A stretch of 6,922 nucleotides of DNA from positions 1 to 6,922 of the forward strand of contig JAIOQL010000404.1 of NCBI GenBank assembly GCA_021413405.1, read 5' to 3'. Origin of the DNA: Leptospira sp. (GTDB lineage Bacteria > Spirochaetota > Leptospiria > Leptospirales > Leptospiraceae). Shown one piece after another: positions 1 to 6,813 of this stretch; the first letter of the stretch is position 1; each line of letters begins with the position of its first letter. The notes below the pieces were generated by a model, which was given only the letters and a program-made list of their open reading frames with translations, made no database searches and had not been told where the DNA came from. A program made the position numbers and the translations under genes.

Positions 1-18
1 TATTTTTTTGTCTATTTT

Positions 19-45
19 TCAGACAATCCGGGAATGTCTGATTTT
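19..45 (+). terminator. Possible terminator of a gene lying upstream of the window
   Basis: The arms TCAGACA (19-25) and TGTCTGA (35-41) pair perfectly, and the palindrome continues inward with TCC/GGA around a single A-A mismatch (26/34). TTTT follows at 42-45, then GTT. A GC-containing hairpin followed by T residues on the + strand fits a modest intrinsic terminator. The minus-strand continuation is A-rich and would not terminate. It could equally be a protein-binding palindrome; the upstream gene is not visible. Confidence 0.35.
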
Positions 46-244
46 GTTCCGGTTTTGAGAAGTTTGCTAAGAAAACCTGTCAGGTGAATTCAGAAAGGAA
101 AATAATTCGGAAGATTCCGGAATAATTTTTACGGACTTTGAGGTCAGATTCTCTTCCAAAGCAAACCCATTTTTCCTCTTTCAATCTCAGATGCCTTGAA
201 AAATATGTATTTAAATTAGTTTAAGAATTCGAGTTTTTAAAAAG

Positions 245-273
245 TCGGCAATGTTTTTATAGGATAGTAATAT
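245..273 (+). promoter_or_regulatory. Weak candidate sigma70-type promoter for gltBD
   Basis: TCGGCA (245-250) and TAATAT (268-273) are separated by 17 bases. Each matches four of six positions of the TTGACA/TATAAT consensus. Transcription would begin near 280 and give a leader of about 65 bases. In such AT-rich DNA a match of this quality is common by chance. I found no convincing sigma54 (TGGCAC-N5-TTGC) site, which one might have expected for a nitrogen-regulated operon. Confidence 0.25.
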
Positions 274-333
274 TGGAATGGATTTCCTGGATTACAGCCT
301 TAAAAAAACGAATGGAATGCAGTAATAAAAAGT

Positions 334-337
334 GAGG
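334..337 (+). promoter_or_regulatory. Ribosome binding site of gltB
   Basis: GAGG lies 8 bases before the ATG at 346, inside a purine-rich stretch. It is a moderate Shine-Dalgarno match, and no better initiator with a ribosome site is seen nearby in this frame. It supports 346 as the start. Confidence 0.7.
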
Positions 338-345
338 CGACTGAT

Positions 346-429
346 ATGAGCGAAAAATTGATTACATCATTGACTGATTACTATCCTCAAGTCCAGGGAA
401 TGGTTGATCCGTCCCTTGATAAAGACTCT
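346..429 (+). other. GltB N-terminal propeptide (28 residues)
   Basis: Class II amidotransferases of this family need a free N-terminal cysteine, exposed by removal of a short propeptide. Here the conserved cysteine of the CGVGF motif is residue 29 (codon 430-432), so residues 1-28, ending DKDS, should be removed, probably autocatalytically. Azospirillum GltB is known to lose 36 residues, so this propeptide is slightly shorter. With this numbering the glutaminase residues become R212, N233 and D275 of the mature chain, within two positions of those I recall for the Azospirillum enzyme (R210, N231, D273), which supports both the cut and the start codon. Confidence 0.8.
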
Positions 430-3400
430 TGCGGAGTCGGTTTTATCGCAAATTTTAAAGGAATAAAATCCCGGGAGATCATTGATAAAGGGATTCGTCT
501 CATGTGCAATCTGGAGCACAGGGGAGCTGAGGGTGCTGATCCGAAAACCGGGGATGGAGCAGGGATAATGATCCAAATGCCGGATAAATTTTTCCGTAAG
601 AATGTTTCATTTTCGCTGCCACCTCTCGGTGATTATGCCGTTGGAGTTTTGTTTTTATCTCAAAAGAAAGAAATCCGTGAAGCCATTGAAAATATCATTG
701 AGAAAGTCATTGTTGATGAAGGTGAAGAATTCATCGGGTTTCGTGACGTGCCAGTGCATCCGGAACATACTGGCTATGTAGCTGCAAAAACGCTTCCGGT
801 TTTCAAACAGGTTTTCATAGGAAAAAAAACAAAGACTATTAAGAATCAGGATGAGTTTGAAAGAAAACTTTTTCTCATAAGAAGACTCATCGACGGACGG
901 ATTCGTGCGGAATATAAATTGGACAGGGGACAATACTACGTCCCAAGTTTTTCTTCGAGAACAATTGTTTACAAAGGAATGTTACTCGGAAACCAGGCCA
1001 GGCTTTTCTATGAGGATCTGAAATCTCCTGATATGGAATCTGCTTTTTGCCTGACACACACGCGATTCTCTACAAATACTTTTCCAACCTGGGATCTTGC
1101 ACATCCATACAGAATGATTGCACATAACGGTGAAATCAACACACTTCGTGGAAATATTAATTGGATGGCAGCGAGGCAAATGGCAATGGAGTCTCCTCTT
1201 TTTGGAGATGAGCTGAAAAGAATGTTGCCTATTGTAATGGAAGGGCAGTCAGATACTGCGACTTTCGATACAGTTCTTGAACTTCTCGTAATGGGCGGAA
1301 GAAGTCTTCCGCACGCAATAATGATGATGATTCCTGAGGCCTGGTCGAAGAATATGAGTATGGATCCGGACAGAAAAGCCTTCTATGAATACCATGCATG
1401 TCTAATGGAACCATGGGATGGTCCTTCTGCGATCGCATTTACAGACGGGAGAATTATTGGTGCAACTCTGGACCGGAATGGTTTAAGGCCTGCAAGATAC
1501 ATTGTGACCGAAGACAATGAAGTTATTTTTGGATCGGAAGCGGGAGTTCTTAATATCCCGGTAGAGAAAATTCTTAAGCAGGACAGATTGCGCCCGGGAC
1601 GATTTCTTTTGATTGATCTGGAAAAAGGACAGATCCTCGACGACGAAGAGGTCAAAAAGCAGATATCAACTCAAAAGCCTTACAAAAAATGGATCGAAGA
1701 AAATATGATCCGGCTGACAAATCTTGCGAACACAAATACCGCAATTGCACCTGATCATGATACAATTCTGGAAAGACAAAGGGTGTTTGGATACACACAT
1801 GAAGACATAGTCTCTATCATGAAACCTATGGCTTTAAATGGCGAGGAGCCTGTCGGATCTATGGGAAGTGACGTGACTCTTCCGGTTCTTTCTGAAAAAC
1901 CACAGCCTCTCTTCAGATATTTTAAACAAAATTTTGCCCAGGTAACAAATCCTCCAATCGATCCGATCCGTGAAGAGCTGGTAATGGAACTCACAACTTA
2001 CATAGGTCCGGAAGGAAATCTGTTGGGTGAGACTCCGGAGCATGCACATCGACTGGAACTGGAACATCCAATTCTTTCGAATGAAGATTTTGAAAAGATC
2101 AAGCACATAAGTCAGGGGCATTTCAAGGCAATCACTCTCCCGATTCATTTTGATCCGACGAAAAAGCACAATATGAGAAATAGCCTCGATAACGTTTGTT
2201 CCCAGGCGGCGGATGCAGTTAGAGGTGGTTATAATCTTGTTATTCTGACCGACAGGGGAGTATCGAAAGACAAAGCCCCGATACCGAGTTTACTCGCTGT
2301 TGCTGGACTTCACCATTATCTCTTACGTGCTGGACTCCGGACAAGAACGGGAATTGTAGTTGAGAGCGGGGAACCTAGAGAGATAGCTCATTTTGCACTA
2401 CTTTGCGGATATGGTGCGAATGCGATAAATCCATATCTTGCATTCGAGACTCTCGCAGATCTCATTAGGGAAGGGGATTTAGGGGAAGGGGCTGAATTTT
2501 TAAAAATCAAAAAACAATTTATCAAGTCGATTGGAAAAGGACTTTTTAAAGTCTTCAGCAAAATGGGAATTTCTACATTGCAATCCTATTGCGGTGCACA
2601 GATTTTCGAAGCGCTCGGGCTTGATTCGGAATTGGTGAATAGTTATTTTACCGGCACGATGACAAGAATTGAAGGACTTTCACTCGAAATGCTGGAACAG
2701 GAAACTTGCCGGAGACATGCCCAGGCATATGACCCTGTCTGGTTCCCAAAATCTCTGGACCCCGGTGGATTTCACTATTATAGAAAAAATGGAGATCCCC
2801 ATTTATATAATCCAAGCACAGTGCATAAACTTCAGGAAGCATCCAAAACTGGTGATTACAAAATATATAAAGAATTCTCAAAAGAAATAGACGAGCAGCA
2901 TGAAAAACTGGTTACTCTCCGGAGTCTTTTTCAACTGGATTATTCAGAGTCAAATGCAATTCCCATAGAAGAAGTGGAAAGTGTTTCTGAAATTGTAAAA
3001 AGATTTCAAACGGGAGCCATGAGTCATGGCTCCATATCATGGGAGGCTCATACAACTCTCGCCATTGGTATGAACAGAATTGGAGCAAAATCCAATACAG
3101 GGGAAGGCGGAGAGGATCCGGTTCGTTTTAAAACCTTACCGAACGGAGACTCGATGCGTTCCGCGATTAAACAGGTCGCATCCGCCCGGTTTGGTGTTAC
3201 AATGGATTATCTTGTCAACGCGGACGATCTGCAGATAAAGATGGCACAAGGAGCAAAACCGGGAGAGGGGGGACAGCTTCCGGGGCACAAAGTTGATAAG
3301 TATATCGGCTGGTTACGGTATTCAACACCAGGTGTATCATTGATCTCACCTCCACCCCATCACGATATCTATTCAATAGAAGATATCAAACAGCTGATTT

Positions 3401-4917
3401 TTGATTTGAAAAATGCAAATCCAAGAGCAAGAGTTTCTGTAAAACTTGTCTCCGAGTCCGGTGTAGGTACTGTTGCTGCCGGAGTTGCCAAAGCACACGG
3501 GGACCACATTCTGATTTCAGGTCACGACGGTGGAACTGGAGCCAGCCCGATTTCTTCAATACACAATACCGGAACACCCTGGGAACTCGGACTTTCGGAA
3601 ACGCACCAGACACTGGTTGCAAACGGTCTCAGGGATAGGGTTTATCTTGCAGTCGATGGTAAGATTTTAACAGGAAAAGATGTAATCATCGGAGCATTAC
3701 TTGGAGCAGAAGAATTCGGTTTTTCTACCTCTGCTCTAATAACAGTGGGTTGTATCATGATGCGGAAGTGTCATCTCAATACCTGCCCGGTTGGTGTTGC
3801 TACCCAGGATGAGAAACTCAGGGCACATTTCACAGGAAAACCTGAAAACGTTGTGAACTACATGTTTTTCATTGCGGAAGAAGTTCGCGAATTGATGGCG
3901 AAACTGGGTGTGAGAACATTCCAGGAACTCATCGGCAACGTTGAAAAAATTAAATTTATCCGTCCGCACAATCACTGGAAAGCGAGGGGTCTTGATCTCA
4001 CTAAGGTGCTACATAGGCCAACATCGATTTATCCGACGGACCTTTTTAGAACAAAGGAACAGCTGCATGGACTCGAAAAACAAATAGATAATGAGCTTAT
4101 CCGAAAATCCAGGGCTGCAATTGACCATAAGAAACCGGTTAAGATCGAATCCAATATCATTAATCTAAACAGATCGGTAGGGACTATGCTCTCGGGAGAA
4201 GTTACGCGAAAATACGGATTAGAAGGACTTCCGGAAAATACGATAGATATTCTATTCAAGGGGACGGCGGGACAATCCTTTGCGGCGTTTGTTACAAAGG
4301 GATTGACCTTCAGGTTAATCGGAGAGGCAAACGATTACGTGGGAAAAGGACTTTGCGGTGGAACATTGATAATTCAGACCCCGGCTAACGCGAGATATAA
4401 AGCAGAGGAGAATGTGTTGATTGGAAATACCTGTTTTTATGGCGCAACATCCGGGAACGCATTCATTAACGGAATGGCCGGGGAAAGGTTTGGCGTTAGA
4501 AATTCCGGGGCAAATATCGTAGTCGAAGGAACAGGAGATCATGGCTGCGAATATATGACTGGGGGTAAAGTTGTTGTTCTTGGAAAAACCGGAAGAAATT
4601 TCGCGGCAGGAATGTCCGGGGGACTTGCATATGTCTGGAATCCGGATGGAGAATTTCAGTCACTTGTTAATAAAGAAATGGTAGATCTCGAGTCTTTTGA
4701 ATCGGAAGAGGAGACAGATGAGGTTAGAGCTCTTATTTCTTTACATCATAAATATACAGGATCCAAGAGGGCAAAAGAAATTCTGGACAAGTGGAAAGAT
4801 GAATCCGCCAGATTTCTTCGTGTGATTCCACGGGATTACAAAGCTGCTCTTGTAAGAATGAAAAATGAAACTACCAGCAATCAAACTCTTTCAAAACAGG
4901 CGGTGACTCATGGGTAA
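346..4917 (+). CDS. gltB: Glutamate synthase large (alpha) subunit, complete
   Basis: GltB hydrolyses glutamine and passes the ammonia through an internal tunnel to 2-oxoglutarate, making glutamate in the cytoplasm. The protein has 1523 residues, close to the roughly 1480-1515 usual for bacterial GltB. Domains in order are: a class II glutamine amidotransferase (about 29-440) with nucleophile C29 in CGVGF, R240, N261-G262 in AHNGEIN and D303 in EGQSDTATFD; a central domain (about 480-770, with SKMGIST at 738-744); an FMN-binding synthase domain (about 830-1200) with GAMSHGSIS at 890-898, GEGGEDP at 919-925, PGEGGQLPGHK at 972-982, SPPPHHDIYS at 1001-1010 and SGHDGGTGASP at 1058-1068; and a C-terminal glycine-rich beta-helix (about 1270-1470). 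C1136, C1142 and C1147 (C-x5-C-x4-C) are the expected 3Fe-4S ligands. The ATG is preceded by GAGG at 334-337 and leaves a 28-residue propeptide before C29, which suits the family. No catalytic residue is missing. Identification is by motif and length; cleavage and cofactors are inferred from the family. Confidence 0.98.
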   Translation: MSEKLITSLTDYYPQVQGMVDPSLDKDSCGVGFIANFKGIKSREIIDKGIRLMCNLEHRGAEGADPKTGDGAGIMIQMPDKFFRKNVSFSLPPLGDYAVGVLFLSQKKEIREAIENIIEKVIVDEGEEFIGFRDVPVHPEHTGYVAAKTLPVFKQVFIGKKTKTIKNQDEFERKLFLIRRLIDGRIRAEYKLDRGQYYVPSFSSRTIVYKGMLLGNQARLFYEDLKSPDMESAFCLTHTRFSTNTFPTWDLAHPYRMIAHNGEINTLRGNINWMAARQMAMESPLFGDELKRMLPIVMEGQSDTATFDTVLELLVMGGRSLPHAIMMMIPEAWSKNMSMDPDRKAFYEYHACLMEPWDGPSAIAFTDGRIIGATLDRNGLRPARYIVTEDNEVIFGSEAGVLNIPVEKILKQDRLRPGRFLLIDLEKGQILDDEEVKKQISTQKPYKKWIEENMIRLTNLANTNTAIAPDHDTILERQRVFGYTHEDIVSIMKPMALNGEEPVGSMGSDVTLPVLSEKPQPLFRYFKQNFAQVTNPPIDPIREELVMELTTYIGPEGNLLGETPEHAHRLELEHPILSNEDFEKIKHISQGHFKAITLPIHFDPTKKHNMRNSLDNVCSQAADAVRGGYNLVILTDRGVSKDKAPIPSLLAVAGLHHYLLRAGLRTRTGIVVESGEPREIAHFALLCGYGANAINPYLAFETLADLIREGDLGEGAEFLKIKKQFIKSIGKGLFKVFSKMGISTLQSYCGAQIFEALGLDSELVNSYFTGTMTRIEGLSLEMLEQETCRRHAQAYDPVWFPKSLDPGGFHYYRKNGDPHLYNPSTVHKLQEASKTGDYKIYKEFSKEIDEQHEKLVTLRSLFQLDYSESNAIPIEEVESVSEIVKRFQTGAMSHGSISWEAHTTLAIGMNRIGAKSNTGEGGEDPVRFKTLPNGDSMRSAIKQVASARFGVTMDYLVNADDLQIKMAQGAKPGEGGQLPGHKVDKYIGWLRYSTPGVSLISPPPHHDIYSIEDIKQLIFDLKNANPRARVSVKLVSESGVGTVAAGVAKAHGDHILISGHDGGTGASPISSIHNTGTPWELGLSETHQTLVANGLRDRVYLAVDGKILTGKDVIIGALLGAEEFGFSTSALITVGCIMMRKCHLNTCPVGVATQDEKLRAHFTGKPENVVNYMFFIAEEVRELMAKLGVRTFQELIGNVEKIKFIRPHNHWKARGLDLTKVLHRPTSIYPTDLFRTKEQLHGLEKQIDNELIRKSRAAIDHKKPVKIESNIINLNRSVGTMLSGEVTRKYGLEGLPENTIDILFKGTAGQSFAAFVTKGLTFRLIGEANDYVGKGLCGGTLIIQTPANARYKAEENVLIGNTCFYGATSGNAFINGMAGERFGVRNSGANIVVEGTGDHGCEYMTGGKVVVLGKTGRNFAAGMSGGLAYVWNPDGEFQSLVNKEMVDLESFESEEETDEVRALISLHHKYTGSKRAKEILDKWKDESARFLRVIPRDYKAALVRMKNETTSNQTLSKQAVTHG
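3013..3033. repeat. Perfect 21-base palindrome inside gltB
   Basis: Arms GGAGCCATGA (3013-3022) and TCATGGCTCC (3024-3033) are exact reverse complements around a single central G. In RNA this gives a 9-base-pair stem with a 3-base loop. It encodes G890 to S896, the FMN-binding motif. Confidence 0.9.
4898..4905 (+). promoter_or_regulatory. Ribosome binding site of gltD, inside the end of gltB
   Basis: AGGCGGTG is a one-mismatch form of AGGAGGTG and ends 4 bases before the gltD ATG at 4910. It lies wholly within the last codons of gltB. With the 8-base gene overlap, this suggests that ribosomes finishing gltB can restart on gltD, which would help balance the two subunits. Confidence 0.65.
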
Positions 4918-6349
4918 AATCACCGGATTTATGGAGTTTGCAAGAGCGCCTTTTAAAAAGGGAAGCGTTCAGGAAAGGCTGAAGGATTTTAAGGAATTTG
5001 AAGAATCTTACGATCCGGATACTGTTAAGGTCCAAGGCGCGCGATGCATGGATTGCGGGATTCCTTTTTGTCAGGGAGACACCGGCTGTCCTGTCGATAA
5101 TTTGATACCTGAATTCAATGATTTTGTTTTCAAAGGCAAAATGAAAGAAGCCTGGGAAAATCTTGAATCAACAAATAATTTTCCGGAGTTTACGGGCAGG
5201 ATATGCCCTGCACCTTGTGAAAGTGCATGTACTCTCGGATTGATCAGCGATCCTGTTTCAATAAAAGGAATTGAAAGAACTATTATTGATACAGCGTGGA
5301 AAAGCGGCTGGGTTTTACCAAAACCATCCAGCTCAAAGTCGGGTAGAAAAGTAGCAGTAGTTGGATCTGGTCCAGCGGGTCTTGCTGCTGCCCAACAATT
5401 GGCAAGAGCGGGACATGAGGTAACTGTATTTGAGAAAAATGATAGAATTGGTGGACTATTACGCTATGGGATACCTGATTTTAAATTTGAAAAAATTCAT
5501 ATTGATAATCGTGTGACGCAAATGGAGGAAGAAGGTGTGGTTTTCAAAACCAACGTAAGCGTTGGGGTTGATATTTCTGCCAAACAGCTACATTCGGATT
5601 TCGATGCCGTTATTCTGGCTATGGGTTCGGAGACCCCCCGGGATTTACAGATTGAAGGGAGAAATCTGAAAGGAATACATTTTGCAATGGATTTTCTCGT
5701 CAAAAGCAATAAAAAAAATGCCGGTGACGATGTTTCGGATTTCATTTCTGCAAAAGATAAAAATGTAATCGTTATTGGTGGCGGGGATACAGGCTCTGAC
5801 TGCGTTGGAACATCTAACCGCCACGGAGCAAAATCCGTAACTCAAATCGAATTATTTCAGGAACCACCCAAGGAAAGAGATCCGTCGACTCCCTGGCCAT
5901 TGTATCCGAAAATCTTTAGAACTTCCACCTCACACGAAGAGGGAGTAATAAGAAAATGGTCCATAAATACTTTGGGATTTAAGGGAAACGAAAAAGGTGA
6001 GGTTACTGCCATTTATGGAAACCAGGTAGAATTCAAAGATGGAAAACCTGTTTCAATCAGCGGCACTGAATTCGAATTACCTGCTGATCTCGTTTTTCTC
6101 GCCATGGGTTTTTCCCAGCCGGTCAAACCCGGTCTAATTGCTGATTTACAGGAAATGGGAATGGAATTGGATTCCTACGGTAATGTGAAAGCCAGTTTTG
6201 GATTGAAGGAAGGATCTTTTTCAACTACACTGGATAAGGTGTTTGCTTGCGGGGATGTCCGCCGGGGACAAAGTCTGGTAGTTTGGGCAATTTCAGAAGG
6301 ACGCAAATGCGCTGAACAGGTTCATCGATACCTGTTGAAAAAATCCTGA
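4910..6349 (+). CDS. gltD: Glutamate synthase small (beta) subunit, complete
   Basis: GltD oxidises NAD(P)H at FAD and sends the electrons through iron-sulfur clusters to the FMN of GltB. It has 479 residues (E. coli GltD: 472). The N-terminal cluster domain (about 1-130) has C46, C49, C54 and C60, then C99, C103 and C107 in GRICPAPCESAC. The FAD Rossmann motif VVGSGPAG (150-157) has acidic E175 at the end of the second strand. The NAD(P) Rossmann motif is VIGGGDTGSDC (288-298). The C-terminal FAD motif is FACGDVRRGQS (446-455). The region after the second Rossmann motif carries EPPKER and TPWPLYPK, as in Bacillus-type and eukaryotic GOGAT, where the enterobacterial enzyme has an Arg-Arg motif. 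The gene overlaps gltB by 8 bases, so the two are cotranscribed. The family includes related NAD(P)H-accepting reductases, but adjacency to gltB makes the GOGAT role secure. Choice between NADH and NADPH is not settled. Confidence 0.97.
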   Translation: MGKITGFMEFARAPFKKGSVQERLKDFKEFEESYDPDTVKVQGARCMDCGIPFCQGDTGCPVDNLIPEFNDFVFKGKMKEAWENLESTNNFPEFTGRICPAPCESACTLGLISDPVSIKGIERTIIDTAWKSGWVLPKPSSSKSGRKVAVVGSGPAGLAAAQQLARAGHEVTVFEKNDRIGGLLRYGIPDFKFEKIHIDNRVTQMEEEGVVFKTNVSVGVDISAKQLHSDFDAVILAMGSETPRDLQIEGRNLKGIHFAMDFLVKSNKKNAGDDVSDFISAKDKNVIVIGGGDTGSDCVGTSNRHGAKSVTQIELFQEPPKERDPSTPWPLYPKIFRTSTSHEEGVIRKWSINTLGFKGNEKGEVTAIYGNQVEFKDGKPVSISGTEFELPADLVFLAMGFSQPVKPGLIADLQEMGMELDSYGNVKASFGLKEGSFSTTLDKVFACGDVRRGQSLVVWAISEGRKCAEQVHRYLLKKS

Positions 6350-6382
6350 TTTTTCGTGTTAAATTAACTTACTGAGAAGAAA

Positions 6383-6402
6383 CGTCGTCTGATGATTTTT
6401 TT
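6383..6402 (+). terminator. Weak candidate terminator of gltBD
   Basis: A short stem CGTC (6383-6386) with GATG (6391-6394), including one G-T wobble and a GTCT loop, is followed by seven T residues (6396-6402). It begins 34 bases after the gltD stop. The T tract is good but the stem is poor, so termination may instead rely on the stronger hairpin further on or on Rho. Confidence 0.25.
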
Positions 6403-6445
6403 CTAAATCAAATCTGTAATGAATTTCTGACAGAGTTTTGAAATA

Positions 6446-6473
6446 AATTCCCGGTTTATTTAAACCGGGAATT
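6446..6473 (-). terminator. Strong convergent hairpin, terminator of the minus-strand gene
   Basis: Perfect 13-base arms AATTCCCGGTTTA (6446-6458) and TAAACCGGGAATT (6461-6473) flank a TT centre, so a realistic fold has a 12-base stem and a 4-base loop. Read on the minus strand the hairpin begins 17 bases past the stop of the lysine-rich gene and runs into TTTATTTC, a moderate T tract. On the + strand it is followed by ATTGAAG, which is poorer, although the hairpin may still stop gltBD transcripts. I assign it mainly to the minus strand, possibly acting in both directions. Confidence 0.7.
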
Positions 6474-6489
6474 ATTGAAGAGATATTAC

Positions 6490-6813
6490 TTATTTTGCCG
6501 GAGCTGGTTCTACGGTCTTTTCTGATTTCTCAGCTTTTTCTTCTTTTGGCTCCATAGCTTTGTCTTCTTTAACTGCTTTGGATTTTTTGCCCTTTTTCAT
6601 TTTTTTTGCTTTTTTACTTTTTTTGCCTTTTTTGCCGTGATGCTTAGCTTTTTTTGGCTTTTCTTTATCTACTTTTGCGTCTTTTTTATCAGCAGCCTTG
6701 TCAGTAGATTCTTTTTTGTCATCTTTTGCATCCATTTCATCTTCTTGTGCATATACTGAACCCATAGCGAGGAATGCTGCGATAAGAAGGGATATTCCTA
6801 ATTTCTTTAACAT
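6490..6813 (-). CDS. Exported lysine-rich low-complexity protein, function unknown
   Basis: I do not recognise this 107-residue protein. It starts MLKKLGISLL, with a hydrophobic core to about residue 17 and a V-Y-A cleavage site after A22, so it should leave the cytoplasm by Sec and give an 85-residue mature chain. That chain has 32 lysines, no cysteine and no aromatic residue, so it is probably disordered. Charge falls in blocks: residues 23-52 are mixed and acid-leaning, 53-82 carry 17 lysines and two histidines with no acidic residue, and 83-107 are mixed again, ending PAPAK. The ATG at 6813 is chosen because GGAG lies 6 bases ahead; an in-frame TTG at 6825 would use up part of that site. 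The gene converges on gltBD and seems a separate unit. General comparison: small basic exported proteins such as acid-shock Asr, or histone H1-like proteins. Both are compositional resemblances only. Confidence 0.85.
   Translation of the reverse strand: MLKKLGISLLIAAFLAMGSVYAQEDEMDAKDDKKESTDKAADKKDAKVDKEKPKKAKHHGKKGKKSKKAKKMKKGKKSKAVKEDKAMEPKEEKAEKSEKTVEPAPAK
6574..6636 (-). repeat. x-K-K triplet repeat and matching 9-base DNA repeat
   Basis: Residues 60-77 are six consecutive triplets of one variable residue (G, G, S, A, M, G) followed by two lysines, then a degenerate S-K-A. At DNA level this is a 9-base unit, one varying codon plus two lysine codons that are mostly AAA. It produces A runs of 6 to 8 on the coding strand, the longest at 6600-6607. 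It forms the acid-free core of the protein. Confidence 0.85.
6748..6813 (-). other. Sec signal peptide of the lysine-rich protein
   Basis: Residues 1-22 have a short basic start (L-K-K), a hydrophobic stretch LGISLLIAAFLAM and a small polar region ending G-S-V-Y-A. The -3/-1 residues are V and A, a good signal peptidase I site, with Q23 as the first mature residue. There is no cysteine, so it is not a lipoprotein. Confidence 0.85.

Larger units (their letters stand above)
1..345. other. Gene-free upstream region of gltBD
   Basis: This AT-rich stretch has no reading frame with credible start, length and ribosome site on either strand. It contains a 23-base imperfect palindrome (19-41), an 11-base palindrome ACCTGTCAGGT (75-85), a 10-base palindrome ATTCCGGAAT (114-123), a weak promoter candidate (245-273) and the gltB ribosome site. 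The core TCCGG recurs at 27-31, 48-52 and 116-120. The frame 1-87 is open from the left edge to a TGA at 85-87 and could be the tail of an upstream gene, but nothing in its 28 codons is recognisable. Confidence 0.6.

Noticed and set aside
1..87. Frame open from the left edge to TGA at 85-87, possible end of an upstream gene.
   Set aside because: Only 28 codons, no recognisable motif, and it overlaps a terminator-like hairpin. Sequence to the left is needed.
100..130. Possible glutamine riboswitch upstream of gltB, suggested by the TTCGGAA sequence.
   Set aside because: The rest of the glnA-type conserved sequence and pairing could not be found.
278..325. A 15-codon frame (M-D-F-L-D-Y...) ending 20 bases before gltB, a possible leader peptide.
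   Set aside because: No well-placed ribosome site (AGGA is 13 bases away), no run of glutamine or glutamate codons, and it might lie at or before the transcript start. Its length is within chance.
1834..2169. A 111-codon antisense frame within gltB, the longest of many antisense frames in gltBD.
   Set aside because: It lies opposite fully conserved gltB coding sequence, has no recognisable domain, and is explained as a shadow of the real gene.
2669..2890. A 73-codon + strand frame overlapping gltB in another frame.
   Set aside because: No recognisable protein, and gltB is intact and uninterrupted in this region.
3261..3285. G-rich stretch in gltB that looks like a second quadruplex.
   Set aside because: It has only three G runs (3, 6 and 4), and the 9-base gap before the last exceeds the usual loop limit; it follows from the conserved PGEGGQLPG residues.
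3364..3387. Inverted repeat GATATCT ... AGATATC in gltB.
   Set aside because: Only 7-base arms of AT-rich sequence with a 10-base spacer, encoding ordinary conserved residues (D-I-Y-S-I-E-D-I); expected by chance.
6337..6355. A/T inverted repeat across the gltD stop codon, considered as a terminator.
   Set aside because: The stem is only A-T pairs with a tiny loop and no distinct T tract after it.
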